DNA of 64,000 nucleotides, from contig OX453284.1 in NCBI GenBank assembly GCA_949710005.1, forward strand, positions 6,361,477 through 6,425,476. Direction: 5' to 3'. Below are positions 21,607 to 33,888 of the stretch, piece after piece; positions within the stretch are counted from its first letter, which is position 1, and each line of letters starts with the position of its first letter. The notes beneath the pieces are model-generated. The model did not search any database, was not told the DNA's origin, and saw only the letters and a list, made by a program, of their open reading frames with translations. The position numbers and the translations under genes are program-made. The stretch comes from Ricordea florida (Eukaryota; Cnidaria; Anthozoa; Corallimorpharia; Ricordeidae).

Positions 21607-23898
21607 AACAACAACAAAAAAAAAATATTTGAATGTTTGTACGCGAATTACCTTCAACACAAATGTACATATTTCTTTCACGATTCAATTTTTCGTTTTG
21701 GTGTAACATTTTGTGGCCGAGTGCACTTTTTACTTTTCTTTAAGTCGTCAAAAAAGTAACTCGAGGAGAATTATTTAAAAACTGATTTGATAGGACTATT
21801 GTTCTGTTGCATGCGGGGCCAGTAGGATTGTCTGTGTTGTTTGTCTAAGCGCGATTTTCTGTTTATTTTTTTTGCAAAATTTTATAAAAAACAATCCAAG
21901 GGATGCGTATTCCTCCATTTGACAACTTTTTTGAAACCACTAATCCTCGGCTATTAATCTTCTTTTCAGCTCCTCCATCGCTCGGAAATGAATAAGTTTA
22001 GTCCACGGCAGCATGCATCCAAACCAACTCGCAAAAATCTGGTCCAACAGATCAGCCACTCCCACCCGCTCAAGCACAACAAGCCTGGTGGAAAGCTAGG
22101 AAATGTTGGTTAGCCAATTTTCCTTGTGGGTTGGGTTGGTGGGTAAATAAATAAAGCTCTGGATAAACCTTAAATTCGGCCAGGAACCCGAGGCTCCTGA
22201 ATTCGGCTTAATTAAATTAATTTAGATAGCCTTTAATTTAGTTAAAGTAGTTAATTAGATATTAGGCTTTTTTGATCGATCACACTTTCATGGTTGGGTC
22301 CCTCCCCTCGTTCGGTCTTAGGATAAGTTTATATTTCGAAATTTTTTTCGACTTTCAATTCCGACTGCTATTCGGCTCCGATTTGTCTTCAGCGCGATTT
22401 CCCGCCTAGTTGCTGATTGATATTTTGAGTTCTCCCCAGTGGCAGTCAATTCTCTGTGACTGAGTAGAACTGTTCGGCAAGGTTTATCCAGACATAAAAG
22501 ACAAAGTAAGTAGAAAATATCTCTTAGAATACTGGAGCTATGAGCCGTTTAATTGGTGAAAAGGGGACCAGTTTGTGAACGCCTTTTCAGTTGAGTGGTT
22601 CATCTCTAGTTACAGGTAGACAGATAGGTAGGCTCGCGTCTCTTGCGAGTGTAGACAGTTTATAGGCTTATAAGTAGTTAGGTGGGGCACTTTGGGACAA
22701 TACACACACAAAACGCACTTAGCTTAGATCGTTTACAAATTGTAAGCGTAGGCTGCCTTCGAGACGCGCACAACAAGACCAGCCTACGAGATGCATCCTA
22801 CGAGAAGTAACCAACCTACACGGATGCTAATTTAGACAGAGCGGTTTTCAGATGATTTGTCGCATATATCAATTATTAGAACTTCGTCTTGAATGAGATT
22901 ACAGGCCAAAAACGACATAAGTAAATTCCAAATTTATTTCGGATCCATGATCATCCAAGAACCGCTCTAAAGATAGATAGCGTTGGTGTCAGGAATTTTC
23001 AGGCATTCAGGAGGCTTACCCCATGAGGTGGTGTCGTGGAGTGCCTCCCTTTGGTCTGTATCAAAGAGATTCGTTCCACTAAGCAACTTCAAGACAATCT
23101 CCATAGTCTGTATGCTAGCGCTACCACGTGGAATAAGCCTTATGAATATTTGATCATTCCTGATCCTAACGGAAGGATAGATCGTCTACAAATTGTAGGC
23201 GTAAGTAGTCTTCATGTCTACAAATCGTCAATCTCTGGAAACTGGTGGAGACTGTGACATCTACACTATCACTGCTACAGCTGTTGGCACAAAACCCACG
23301 CCCACCCCATCCAGAGATGGCCCTGATGCACAACAACAGCCTGTGCATGACCCACCCAGACATTTGACGCACTGCAGTTATACAGATGAAGAAACCAATC
23401 ATAACGAGAGAAGAATCATTACCAAGCGTAAATCACGATAGGCAAACAGGCAGCGTATCTTTAAGACTAATACCTTAACTGTCGTAATCCTTAGCTTCTT
23501 CAAAATGATTTGGCTATTATCAAACAAATGTCTTAGGATTTGCAACTGGCTAGGTAAGAGGAAAATAGGGTAGTCAGAGTAAGATAGTAAAAATGCACAA
23601 GACGAAAAATAAAGTAAAGTGTATCAAGAATGGAAAGAAGGACAAAAGGTTCTACAATTTATGGAAGTACCTACACAGATGCGTGGAAAAGACACCCAGA
23701 TGATTTCGAAAGTTTATTCAGTTGGCGGTCGAAGCAGGCGAAAGCATTCTGCTAATGAATAGCGACATCAGTAAACGGTGGAATATCTTATTGGGCTTCA
23801 GAACAGCATCAAAGGTAGGGCAAGTACCAGCACGTGGGAAAGGTATGTGGAAAGCGCGCGACCACTGAGGAGTATGGGTCGTTGCCGTGGAAGACAGT

Positions 23899-24126
23899 AT
23901 GCGTTCCTATAAAGCCTGGCTTTTATTTCTCTTATTTAGTGTCGTAGCCATGACTATGCGATGTCAAGCGGAAAAAAAAAACTCATCTCCTAGGTTTGGA
24001 GCCCATACCGCATTCCAGCGCAAGACAACATATATGCGATTCGGTTCGGTATTCGGCTCTGTGTTCGATTCGATCACTGATTCGACATTCGATTCGGCAG
24101 TTCTTCGATCAGGCCTGATATCGTGA
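23899..24126 (+). CDS. Putative signal-peptide ORF, copy 1
   Basis: The frame starts MRSYKAWLLFLLFSVVAM and continues to TMRCQA, which has the basic start, hydrophobic core and small residue before the cut expected of a signal peptide. The tail beyond a 10-A run is low-complexity (FGSVFGSVFDSITDSTFDS) and not convincing. In copy 2 the first 22 codons encode the same peptide, but the A-run shifts the frame and the tails differ. The leader could be a first coding exon that splices away before or near the A-run, but no strong donor was found there. Its role is unknown. Confidence 0.35.
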   Translation: MRSYKAWLLFLLFSVVAMTMRCQAEKKNSSPRFGAHTAFQRKTTYMRFGSVFGSVFDSITDSTFDSAVLRSGLIS

Positions 24127-24402
24127 ATGATCACGTTAACAGGCCACAACCCAAACCGCAATTTGCTGTCCTGACAATCCTGATTGTTCCAAGAGCGTGT
24201 CACATTTTATCGACACAGGGACATTCTTGATTTCTCAGGAAGCTGTAGATGCGCATCCCCCCATGTTTATTTAAGTCATGTGTTACTTAAGTATGTGTAG
24301 TTGTACTAATATAAAATGGGTTGGGAGATACAGGGTACCGTGATTTAGCTGCGTTCATGGAATGGGCGTGTGCTTGTTCGACACAAGGTTATACGCGTGC
24401 AT

Positions 24403-24644
24403 CGCCCATTTTCGTGGGGCAAAGGAGAACAAGACAACAACGGTACATGATAGCATGAGAAGACTATCCCTATGGAGACATCTTGGATTCTGCGGAGTGA
24501 ATCAGCTGCTGCACAAATTCTTTTTGGCACCAATTTTCGGGGTGATATTTGCTTGCACCAATTTTCGGGGTGCATTGTGTTTAGCGCCAATTTTCGGGGG
24601 TGCATATCGGAGGAAAATTGGTCACACCCATTTTCGGGGGGTGT
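24403..24644. repeat. Array of five near-identical short stem-loops, copy 1
   Basis: The motif GCACCAATTTTCGGGGTGC or close variants occur at about 24403-24420, 24527-24544, 24555-24573, 24584-24603 and 24624-24644. Each pairs a GCACC-type 5' side with a GGTGC-type 3' side around the constant loop AATTTTCG. A partly inverted copy of the loop (ggaaaattggt) lies between the last two. The array could form a row of RNA hairpins if transcribed on the plus strand, and the minus strand would also fold. Confidence 0.75.
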
Positions 24645-24689
24645 CGTCAGTTGCACACGCAGTAGTGGACCAAGGAAAGAGCAGAGGCT

Positions 24690-25240
24690 TTCTTTCTTTT
24701 TCCTTAACAGGTAGGGTTTTGGTCACTCTTTGAGTAAGGTAAGTATTCAAGGTAAGAAATATATTTAATATGCTTCTATGTCTAATTAGGATGGGATGGG
24801 ATATATGTGTGTGTTTTTATATTTTCTCTTCCAGGGACTACAGGTAAGTATTTTCAGGTAGGGAAGGTAGTTATGCCTTCAGGACAGGTAGTTGGATCTC
24901 GGCACATTTCTACTGAGTTCCGTCTCAGATGGAAGTAGATATGCGACTGTAAGTGGGGTAAGTACTAAAGGTAAGAAATATATTTTATATGCTTCTGCAG
25001 CTACATGCTTAAGGCAGTTTATGTAAGAATATTTCGATTGCAAGTGTACAAAGGTTTGCAGGTAGGCCAAGAAAGGGGAGACAGAAAGAAAGCCTTTTGA
25101 AATGGGGAAAACGAAGAGAGCCTCGAGAATGACTTTCAACGTAAGCTAGAATCTTTCCAATCCTAACAAGAAGGGCCCCTCCATACTGAAAAACAGTAGC
25201 TGCATCCCTCTGGACACACAGAATCTAAGGTAAGCCTTGG
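24690..25240 (+). other. Dense splice-signal region with 9-nt candidate micro-exon, copy 1
   Basis: A pyrimidine-rich acceptor (ttctttttccttaacag) precedes 28 nt and then GTAAGT. Farther on, ttttctcttccag|GGACTACAG|gtaagt outlines a 9-nt candidate exon. More GTAAG and CAGGTA sites follow (aaaggtaagaaat, aaggtaagcc). This spacing of consensus sites is unusual for random AT-rich DNA. No continuous protein could be assembled, so it may be a noncoding spliced transcript or a micro-exon gene. Confidence 0.4.
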
Positions 25241-25489
25241 TAAGTTGAATTACAAATTCTCATTAAAAGGCTTGTAGACAGGCTGGCTTTTTTACAAATT
25301 CTCTCTTATTAGAATTTGCTCCTGTTTTTCCCATCAAGCTAGGTTAGGAATAATGTGCTTTCTCTCTTACCTTATCAAGTACTTTTGATAAAGACCTTTT
25401 AACGAACTGTTTACGTCACAAAAAATAGAGAATGATGCAAATAAATATATGAAAGACCATATATTTGAATAGCGGATTAATACGTAAGG

Positions 25490-25640
25490 ACATTAATTGA
25501 TCATCGCAGTTATGTACACAAGTTAAGCAGCTGTGAAATTAAAGCCTGAAAAAATTCGGGCCTGAACGGGATTCAAACCCATGACCTTTGCTATACCGAG
25601 GTATAAATAGAGAGCTAGCTCATCAGTGGCTTGGCCACAC
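25490..25640 (-). mobile_element. SINE-like fragment with B box
   Basis: On the minus strand it reads ATGGGTTTGAATCCCGTTCAGG, which contains a B-box-like sequence, then GGCTTTAATTTCACAGCTGC and TTGTGTACATAACTGC. The same 90 bp recur at 56536-56625. This stretch is absent from the second copy of the tandem duplication, although agagagctagctcatcagtg at its right edge is kept there. That pattern fits an internal deletion rather than an empty site. Confidence 0.5.
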
Positions 25641-28600
25641 AGACAATCTTACATGCAATATTCCACAATCATCCCTTGATTAAATTTTATTACAGAAAGC
25701 AATTTTTCTTGCAATGGATTATGAAAAGGGATTCTCTTTTTTCACAAGCACAATTACATCGGGTTATGCTGTGCATATTAACTGTGACCGTGTGCTGAGT
25801 TTATAGTCAGCTCTTTAGACACCAGCAACATTCGTACTCAGCTTCCATCAGAAAACCAGTGACCCGGCGTCAAGGGTCAGCCATGCGCAGTTGGATCATC
25901 ACCACAGACGATCACCTTATTCTCTCTGGCCCAACATGTAAGACGCTGATGTAAAGGGGATATTATCTAGCAGCAGAAGGATACCAAATTTCTCTTCAAG
26001 TGCTGTTATGGGACAGAGTATCTAGTATCTCCACAGGAAGATTCTGGACATCTCCCAGCTGGACGATTTAAATACATATTCAGCAAGGGATAGAAGTGAG
26101 TAGATCAGTTACTTTAATCTTGCATAAAAGTGTTTCTCTTGAAAACAAGAATTAATGCATTTTTGGAGCCGTTAAGATCTCTAGTTATGTCCTCATTCAT
26201 TAAATCTTTGTGTGTGTTAAAACACCTGTATTTATTTTCTCAACCAGCAAACATATTTATTTCAATATCAACAGGTATCTTATAAAGTTGATGAACCAAA
26301 AACAATTTGATCTGTTTCATTCTATTAAAACAACAAGAAACAACAAAGGCAACAAGAAAAAAAATAGCTGAATGTTTGTATGCGCATTGCCTTCAACGCA
26401 AATGCAAATATTTTTTTCACGATTCAATTTTTCGTTTCGGTGTAACATTTTGCGACCGGCTGGTGCACTTTTTACTTTTCTTTCAGTCATCAAAAACGTA
26501 ACCTAAGGAGAATTAAAAACTGCATACCTATGATTTGATAGGACTATTGTTCTGTTGCTTGCGGGGCCAGTAGGATTGTCTGTGTTTGTCTAGGCGTGAT
26601 CTTCTGTTTATTTTTTTGCAAGACTATATAAGGGACAATCCGAGGGATGCGTAACTCCTCCATTTGAAAACTATTTTTGTAACCACTAATCCTCGACTAT
26701 TTATCTTCTTTTCAGCTCCTCCTTGGCTCGGGAATAAATAAGTTTAGTCCACGGCAGCATGCATCCAAACCAACTCGCAAAAATCTGGTCCAACAGATCA
26801 GCCACTCCCACCCGTTCAAGCACAACAAGACTGGTGGAAAGCTTGGAAATGTTGGTTAGCCAATTTTCCTTGTGGGTTGGGTTGGTGGGTAAATAAATAA
26901 AGCTCTGGATAAACCTTAAATTCGGCCAGGAACCCGAGGCTCCTAAATTCGGCTTAATTAAATTCATTTAGATAGCCTTTAATTTAGTTAAAGTAGTTAA
27001 TTACATATTAGGCTTTTTTGATCGATCACACTTTCATGGTTGGGTCCCTCCCCTCGTTCGGTCTTAGGATAAGTTTATATTTCGAATTTTTTTTTGACTT
27101 TCAATTCCGACTGCTATTCGGTTTCGTTTGTCTTCAGCGCGATTTCCCGCCTAGTTGCTGATTGATATTTTGAGTTCTCCTCAGTGGCAGTCAATTCTCT
27201 GTGACTGAGTAGAACTGTTCGGCAAGGTTTATCCAGACATAACACACAAATTAAGTAGAAAATATCTCTTAGAATACTGGAGCTATGAGCCGTTTAATTG
27301 GTGAAAAGGTGACCAGTTTGTGAACGCCTTTTCAGTTGAGTGGTTCATCTCTAGTTACAGGTAGATAGATAGGTAGGCTCGCGTCTCTTGCGAGTGTAGA
27401 CAGTTTATAGGCTGATAAGTAGTTAAGTGGGGCACTTTGGGACAATACACACACAAAAACCGCACTTAGCTTAGATCGTTTACAAATTGTAAGCGTAGGC
27501 TGCCTTCGAGACGCGCACTACGAGACCAGCCCACGAGATGCATCCTACGAGAAGCAACCAACCTACACGGATGCTAATTTAGACAGAGCGGTTTTCAGAT
27601 GATTTGTCGCAGATATCAATTATTAGAACTTCGTCTGGAATGAGATTACAGGCCAAAAACGACATAAGTAAATTCCAAATTTATTTCGGATCCATGATCA
27701 TCCACAAACCGCCCTAAGGATAGATAGCGTTGGTATGAGGAATCCTCAGGCATTCAGGAGGCTTACCCCATGAGGTGGTGTCGTGGAGTGCCTCCCTTTG
27801 GTCTGTATCAAAGAGATTCGTTCCACTAAGCAACTTCAAGACAATCTCCATAGTCTGTATGCTAGCGCTACCACGTGGAATAAGCCTTGTGAATATTTGA
27901 TCATTCCTGATCCTAACGGAAGGATAGATCGTCTACAAATTGTAGGCGTAAGTAGTCTTCATGTCTACAAATCGTCAATCTCTGGAAACTGGTGGATACT
28001 GTGACATCTACACTATCACTGCTACAGCTCTTGGCACAAAAACCCACGCCCACCCCATCCTGAGACGGCCCTGATGCACAACAACAGCCTGTGCATGACC
28101 CACCCAGACATTTGACGCACTGCAGTTACACAGATGAAGAAACCAATCGTAACGAGAGAAGAATCATTACCAAGCGTAAATCACGATAGGCAAACAGGCA
28201 GCGTATCTTTAAGACTAATACCTTAATTCTCGTAATCCTTAGCTTCTTCAAAATGATTTGGCCATTATCAAACAAATGTCTTAGGATTTGCAACTGGCTA
28301 GGTAAGAGGAAAATAGGGTAGTCAGAGTAAAATAGTAAAAATGCACAAGACGAAAAATGAAGTAAAGGGTATCAAGAATGGAAAGAAGGAGAAAACGTTC
28401 TAGAATTTATGGAAGAACCTTCACAGATGCGTGGAAAACACACCCAGATGATTTCGAAAGTTTATTCAGTTGGCGGTCGATGCAGGCGAAAGCATTCTGC
28501 TAATGAATAGCGACATCAGTAAACGGCGGGATACCTTATTGGGCTTCAGAAGAGCATGAAAGGTAGGGCAAGTACCAGCACGTGGGAAAGGTATGTGGAA

Positions 28601-28646
28601 AGCGCGCGACCACTGAGGAGTATGGGTCGTTGCCCTGGAAGACAGT

Positions 28647-28847
28647 ATGCGGTCCTATAAAGCCTGGCTTTTATTTCTCTTATTTAGTGTCGTAGCCATG
28701 ACTATGCGATGTCGAGCGAAAAAAAAAAATCATCTCCTAGGTTTGGAGCCCATACCGCATTCCAGCGCAAGACAACATATATGCGATTCGGTTCGGTATT
28801 CCGCTCTGTGTTCGATTCGATCACTGATTCGACATTCGATTCGGTAG
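28647..28847 (+). CDS. Putative signal-peptide ORF, copy 2
   Basis: The leader MRSYKAWLLFLLFSVVAM is identical to copy 1 and is followed by TMRCRAKKKN. After the A-run the frame differs from copy 1 and ends in a tail without resemblance to it. The leader has been kept at the peptide level while the tail has not, which may only reflect recent duplication. See copy 1 for the splicing caveat. Confidence 0.35.
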   Translation: MRSYKAWLLFLLFSVVAMTMRCRAKKKNHLLGLEPIPHSSARQHICDSVRYSALCSIRSLIRHSIR

Positions 28848-29150
28848 TTCTTCGATCAGGCCTGATATCGTGAATGATCACGTTAACAGGCCACAACCCA
28901 AACCGCAATTTGCTGTCCTGACAATCCTGATTGTTCCAAGAGCGTGTCACATTTTATCGACACAGGAACATTCTTGATTTCTCAGGAAGCTGTAGGTGCG
29001 CATCCCCCCCATGTTTATTTAAGTCATGTGTTACTTAAGTATGTGTAGTTGTACTAATATAAAATGGGTTGGGAGATACAGGGTACCGTGATTTAGCTGC
29101 GTTCATGGAATGGGCGTGTGCTTGTTCGACACAAGGTCATATCCGTGCAT

Positions 29151-29395
29151 CGCCCATTTTCGTGGGGCAAAGGAGGACAAGACAACAACGGTACAGGATA
29201 GCATGAAAAGACTAGCCCCATGGAGAGGTGTTGGATTTTGCGAAGTGAATCAGCTGCTGCACAAATTCTTTTTGGCACCAATTTTCGGGGTGATATTTGC
29301 TTGCACCAATTTTCGGGGTGCATTGCGTTGAGCACCAATTTTCGGGGTGCATATCGGAGGAAAATTGGTCACACCCATTTTCGGGGGGTGTGGGC
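29151..29395. repeat. Array of short stem-loops, copy 2
   Basis: The same hairpin motif is repeated five times. One unit that reads GCGCC/GGTGC in copy 1 is GCACC/GGTGC here, so the stem is kept in both versions, by a G-T wobble in copy 1 and a full pair in copy 2. Confidence 0.72.
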
Positions 29396-29439
29396 AGTTG
29401 TACAGCAGTAGTGGACCAAGGAAAGAGCAGAGGCTTTCT

Positions 29440-30215
29440 TTTCTTTTTCCTCAAAAGGTAGGGTTTTGGTCACTCTTTGAGTAAGGTAAGTATTCAAGGT
29501 AAGAAATATATTTAATATGCTTCTATGTCTAATTAGGATGGGATGGGATATATGTGTGTGTTTTTATATTTTCTCTTCCAGGGACTACAGGTAAGTATTT
29601 TCAGGTAGGTAAGGTAGTTATATCTTGAGGACAGGTAGTTGGATCTCGGCACATTTCTACTAAATTCCATCTCAGATGGAATTAGATCTGCAACTGAAAT
29701 TGAGGTAAGTACTAAAGGTAAGAAATATAGGTAAGTACTGAAGGTAAGAAATATATTTAATAGCCCGGTTCTGGATGGGATGGGATATGAGTATCTGGTG
29801 TGATATTTTCTCTTCCAGGGACGTCAGGTAAGTTTTTTCAGGTAGGTAAGATAGGTATGCTTTCAGGACAGGCAATTGGATCTCAGGATATTTCTACAGA
29901 GTGTCATCTCAGATGGAAGTAAATATGCGACTGTAAGTGGGGTAAGTACTAAAGGTAAGAAATATATTTGGTATGCTTCTGCAGCTACATGCTTAAGGCA
30001 GTATATGTAAGAATATTTTGGTTGCAAATGTACCAAGGTTTGCTGGTAGGCCAAGAAAAGGGAGACAGAATGAAAGCCCTATGAAATAGTTAAAATCCAA
30101 GAAAGCCTCGGGAATATGACACTCAACGTAAGCTAGAATTTTTCCAAGCCTAACAAGAAGGGCCCCTCCAGTCTGAAAAACAGTAGCTGCATCCCTCTGG
30201 ACACACAGAAGGTAA
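29440..30215 (+). other. Dense splice-signal region with two 9-nt candidate micro-exons, copy 2
   Basis: Consensus sites match copy 1, and the internal repeat adds a second acceptor-9 nt-donor unit. The two candidate exons are GGACTACAG (29581-29589) and GGACGTCAG (about 29819-29827), each between ttctcttccag and gtaagt. Exon multiplication by local tandem repeat is therefore visible in the DNA. Confidence 0.4.
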
Positions 30216-31108
30216 GGTAAGCCTTGGTAAGTTGAATTACAAATTCTCATTAAAAGGCTTGTAGACAGGCTGGCTTTTTTTACAAATTTTCTCTTATTAG
30301 AATTTGCCCCTGTTTTTCCCATCAAGCTAGGTTAGGAATAATGTACTTTCTCTCCCACCTGATCAAGTACTTTTGAATTAAAGAACTGTTTACTTGACAA
30401 AACAAAAAGAGAGCTAGCTCATCAGTGGCTTGGCCACACAGACATTCTTCCATGAAATATTCCACAATCATCCTTTGTCTTTAAATTTATTACAGAAACC
30501 TGTTTTTCTTGCAATGGATTATGAAATGGGATTCTCTTTTTTCACAAGCACAATTAGATTGGGTTATGCTGTGCATATTAACTGTGACCGTGTGCTGAGT
30601 TTATAGTCAGCTCTTTAGACACCAACAACAATCGTATTCAGTTTCCATCAGAAAACGAGTGACCCAGTGTCAAGAGTCAGCCATGTACAGTTGTATCATC
30701 ACCACACAAGGTCACCTTCTTCCCTCTGGCCCAACATGTAAAATGCTGATGTAAAGAGGATATTATGTAGCTGCAGAAAGATAACAAATTTCTCTTCAAG
30801 TGCTGTTATGGGGCAGAGCATCTAGTATCTCCAAAGGAAGCTTCATGGACTGCTCAACTGGAAGATTTACATACATATTCAGCAAGGGATAGAAGTGAGT
30901 AGATCAGTTACTATAATCTTGCATAAGTGTGTTTATCTTGGAAACAAGCATTAAATGCATTTTTGGAACAGTTAAGATGTCTAGTTGAGTCCTCATTTAT
31001 TGAATTTCTGTTTGTTAAAACAACTATATTAATTTTCTCAGCCAGCTAACATATTTATTTTCATATCAACAAGCATCTTATAAAGTTTATGAACTAAAAA
31101 CAATTTGA

Positions 31109-33164
31109 CCTTAAAGTTTTCAGAAGACCAAGACTTGGTATGATACACATTGTTACTGTATTTTTTAGCACAGATGACAGAATGTAAACCAATTGCCTGC
31201 AGATGGAATGATAAAGATTGCCAAATATGAGGAAATATATAGAGAACATATTGCATTCAGGTGAGCAGAGTTAAAAACAATCTATATGTCATAAACAGTC
31301 TAAAAGAGAATCAAAGCTGTACTGGATCTCCTTTAGACATAGGAAATAGTACATTGCTAGTTCATGCATATTCCTTAGTACATTTTTCTGAGATTTTATG
31401 TAAGCATTTTATGTAATCATTTAACTACATAGTAATAATTATTTAAGTCTTTCATTTGCTACGTATTCTTTGTCTGCTATAAAGATTGAGCCAGCCACAG
31501 GTACCTATTTGACGCTGACTTGTAAATCATCACCAAACGTCATAGTGCCACAGAGGTGGACATGAATTATCAAACGCAGCTGCACTGTACACAAATAAGA
31601 AAAGGTAATTAAATACATTAAAGCAATAACTGTAAGTATTAGTAAAATCGTGGTCACGAATGGGAGAGGAACCAAATCTCAATGAGAGGAAAGAAAAAAT
31701 GGACAGTTCAAACTTCTATCAGACCTTATTAATATGTTAACTGGCTTTAATAAACAACTTGAAAACAGTCAAGTAAGTTTTCAGGTTTCTCCTGACTTGC
31801 AGTATTTGAGGTTGTCTAGTAATTAGTTCTGCTGGTAACTGAAGAAGGAGGATCAAGGTTAGAGAGATTTAACTTATGGATATACTGCAACTGGCTTAAA
31901 ATCAATTTAAACTATCCAGTGGATAACACTGTCAGCTGTATCAACCTTTAAGAGAACTAATGCAACAATGTAATTGCTACATACATAATAGATAACTTGT
32001 GGTACTAAACCATTTCTCAATCTGTTATATTTACAGACCTGTGATCTCATGAACCTTCAGAATAGTATGCAGGACTCTTCACAGGATCGAATTTGGCAAC
32101 AACATACCATGTTGTACTATTTTGTTGGCTTACACACACCCAAGTAATGTCATGAGTATCATAAGGGAAAGTACAAGTGTAATTGCTGGTAGTGTCATAC
32201 AATTGATTGAAGCAAAAATTGAATCATTCCCTATAAATTAACAGTTCAAAGGTAATTAATATAGTCAGGTTTTCAAGGTCCAATAATTTGATAAAACAAA
32301 GGTTTGGTCAGCTTACATGTTTGCAGTTTGTAAACAAATTGGTACAATTTAGTTTTCCCGTTTGGAAGTTATTGATCCCTCATTTTCTGGAAATTAAACC
32401 ACGGGCATTTTTTTACTTGGAACTTCTAAATTCTTCCTAACAGCATGTGCTTTAAAAAGCATAACAATAATAATAAGTAATCACTAACACATAATATAAA
32501 GCATTAACAAATAATGCATGAAGACTTTGGTATTTCCAAGTTCAGTTTAGGACATTTGGCGCTTTTGTCTACTGACTGTGTGTATTTCTCACACCAGCTC
32601 TGACCAAACCTAAGCAGTAGAAAAATAATTAGCTTAGGGGTTTATTTCAGAATTTTTAGGAATATATTAAAGATTAAAGAGTTTTCTTACAATATGGTAT
32701 TGTTAGCAATCGTTGCCATACACACTTACAGTACACTGAAGAACATTTGCATTTGATTTTAGCACCAAATGATCATAGTGATAGATTGGTAGGTACGTGG
32801 TGTAAGCATCATATAGTGGTTCCCCGTTAGTGAATATATGGCATACATTGCTCTCCATAGCCATACACGATGCTTACACCACGTACCTACCGATAGATTC
32901 TAAATTTTGAGTTAATGGATGCTGTCAATTAATAGGCCTGTGAAACTGAAAAAATAAATCAACACCAAGGACGTTGTGCATGCCCCATCTCACCACTGTG
33001 ATTAATTGCTATAGCAATGACTTATGATTTTGTTCGGTTCAGTGAATCACTCTGTTTTGTATGGCACAGTGTATATTAATTGAGTGTAAGTTGGTATTTG
33101 GTTTCACAATGTGGTATCTTTATAATTTCATTTCACTCTTACTGCGCACAATAGTTTTCCTATT
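31109..33164. other. AT-rich, no gene; one hairpin element
   Basis: No exon was supported. At 32788-32895 an inverted repeat (ttggtaggtacgtggtgtaag at left, cttacaccacgtacctacc at right) with about 24-bp arms marks a small foldback element. Confidence 0.5.
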
Positions 33165-33888
33165 CTATTTAGTAAGGAATGCAACTTCTTCAAAATGACA
33201 GAATTGTTTGGTGATCAATTTTTGTCTGGCATTGCTTAAGGAAAACGTAATACCAATGGGACAATGAACCTGTTTGTACGTTTGTTCATCTTCGTCATTG
33301 GACAGAGGCTTGGATTCTTTTATTAACTGCAGTTTGTCAGGGGTGAAGACTTTAGGCTGCAAATTATGTTACAATTCCTTCAGCAGGTGGAATCCATAAG
33401 TTCTCTACCTTGCTCTACAAGAATTGGAATCACATATCATATGTACACATTTCTGCAGATTTTTCTAAACTGGTTAAGCTTCTATTATTCTCTGTGAATA
33501 CCAATTGTCTTCCTTTTGTTACAATGCGACAGTTATCTTTAATAATCTGGAGGTTTAATGGTGCTTGGCCTTGGTGCTTAGATACTGATTAATTATTACG
33601 GTCAAGCCAAGTATGTGAAAGTGTTTATCGAATGCCTTCTTCATCTGATATGCCTTTGCAAAAATTCATCATTGTTCTTACTTCACAATTAGTGATTAAT
33701 GGATTGTTCCCAAAACTGTTTGTATGTTATTTGAAGGTAGTTGTTGAGTCTGGTAGAAGGCCAGGATAGGAAGATGGAAGGATGGGACTTAATGCTCCAG
33801 AGTAATGGCACTTACCCAGCAACAATTGTCCAAAACTGCTGAGCTCTGGTTCTGCTGGCTTTAAATCAGGCAATGGGATTGGGGTATA
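33165..33888 (-). CDS. Candidate coding exons of an unrecognised gene
   Basis: Three minus-strand blocks look like exons. 33816-33888 is bounded by tttgtcccacag and GG|GTAAGT and reads YTPIPLPDLKPAEPELSSFG. 33434-33584 follows aattaatcag and reads SKHQGQAPLNLQIIKDN...RQLVFTENNRSL. 33165-33361 follows ataatttgcag and is open to TAG (PKVFTPDKLQLIKESKPL...). The first two join in phase. The third does not join the second in its longest frame: the phase would give a short alternative end instead. Another Q-rich open block lies at about 33960-34170. The gypsy element begins 130 bp farther on, so the upstream part of the gene may have been separated by that insertion. I do not recognise the protein. 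Confidence 0.35.

Larger units (their letters stand above)
21631..26310. repeat. Tandem segmental duplication, copy 1
   Basis: From gaatgtttgta (21631) to acaatttga (26310) this sequence is repeated directly at 26370-31108. By eye the copies are very similar across most of the length, with offsets of 4739-4800 bp that shift at a few indels. It contains an ORF starting with a hydrophobic leader (23899), an array of stem-loops (24403-24644), many GTAAGT donors with pyrimidine-rich acceptors (24690-25240) and a short SINE-like B-box segment (25490-25583) missing from copy 2. No known protein domain was recognised. Confidence 0.95.
26370..31108. repeat. Tandem segmental duplication, copy 2
   Basis: This is a direct copy of 21631-26310, separated from it by only about 60 bp. 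It lacks the SINE-like insert region but has an extra internal repeat: the block with ttttctcttccaggga and caggtaagt occurs twice (about 29497-29700 and 29745-29935) against once in copy 1. In the first 600 bp a minus-strand frame (26701-26967) is open, whereas copy 1 has a stop in the matching place. Copy 1 looks no more intact than copy 2 overall. Confidence 0.95.

Noticed and set aside
23036-23257. 73-codon frame conserved in both duplication copies (MECLPLV...)
   Set aside because: It starts with GTG rather than ATG, and conservation is explained by the recent duplication. No domain or splice support.
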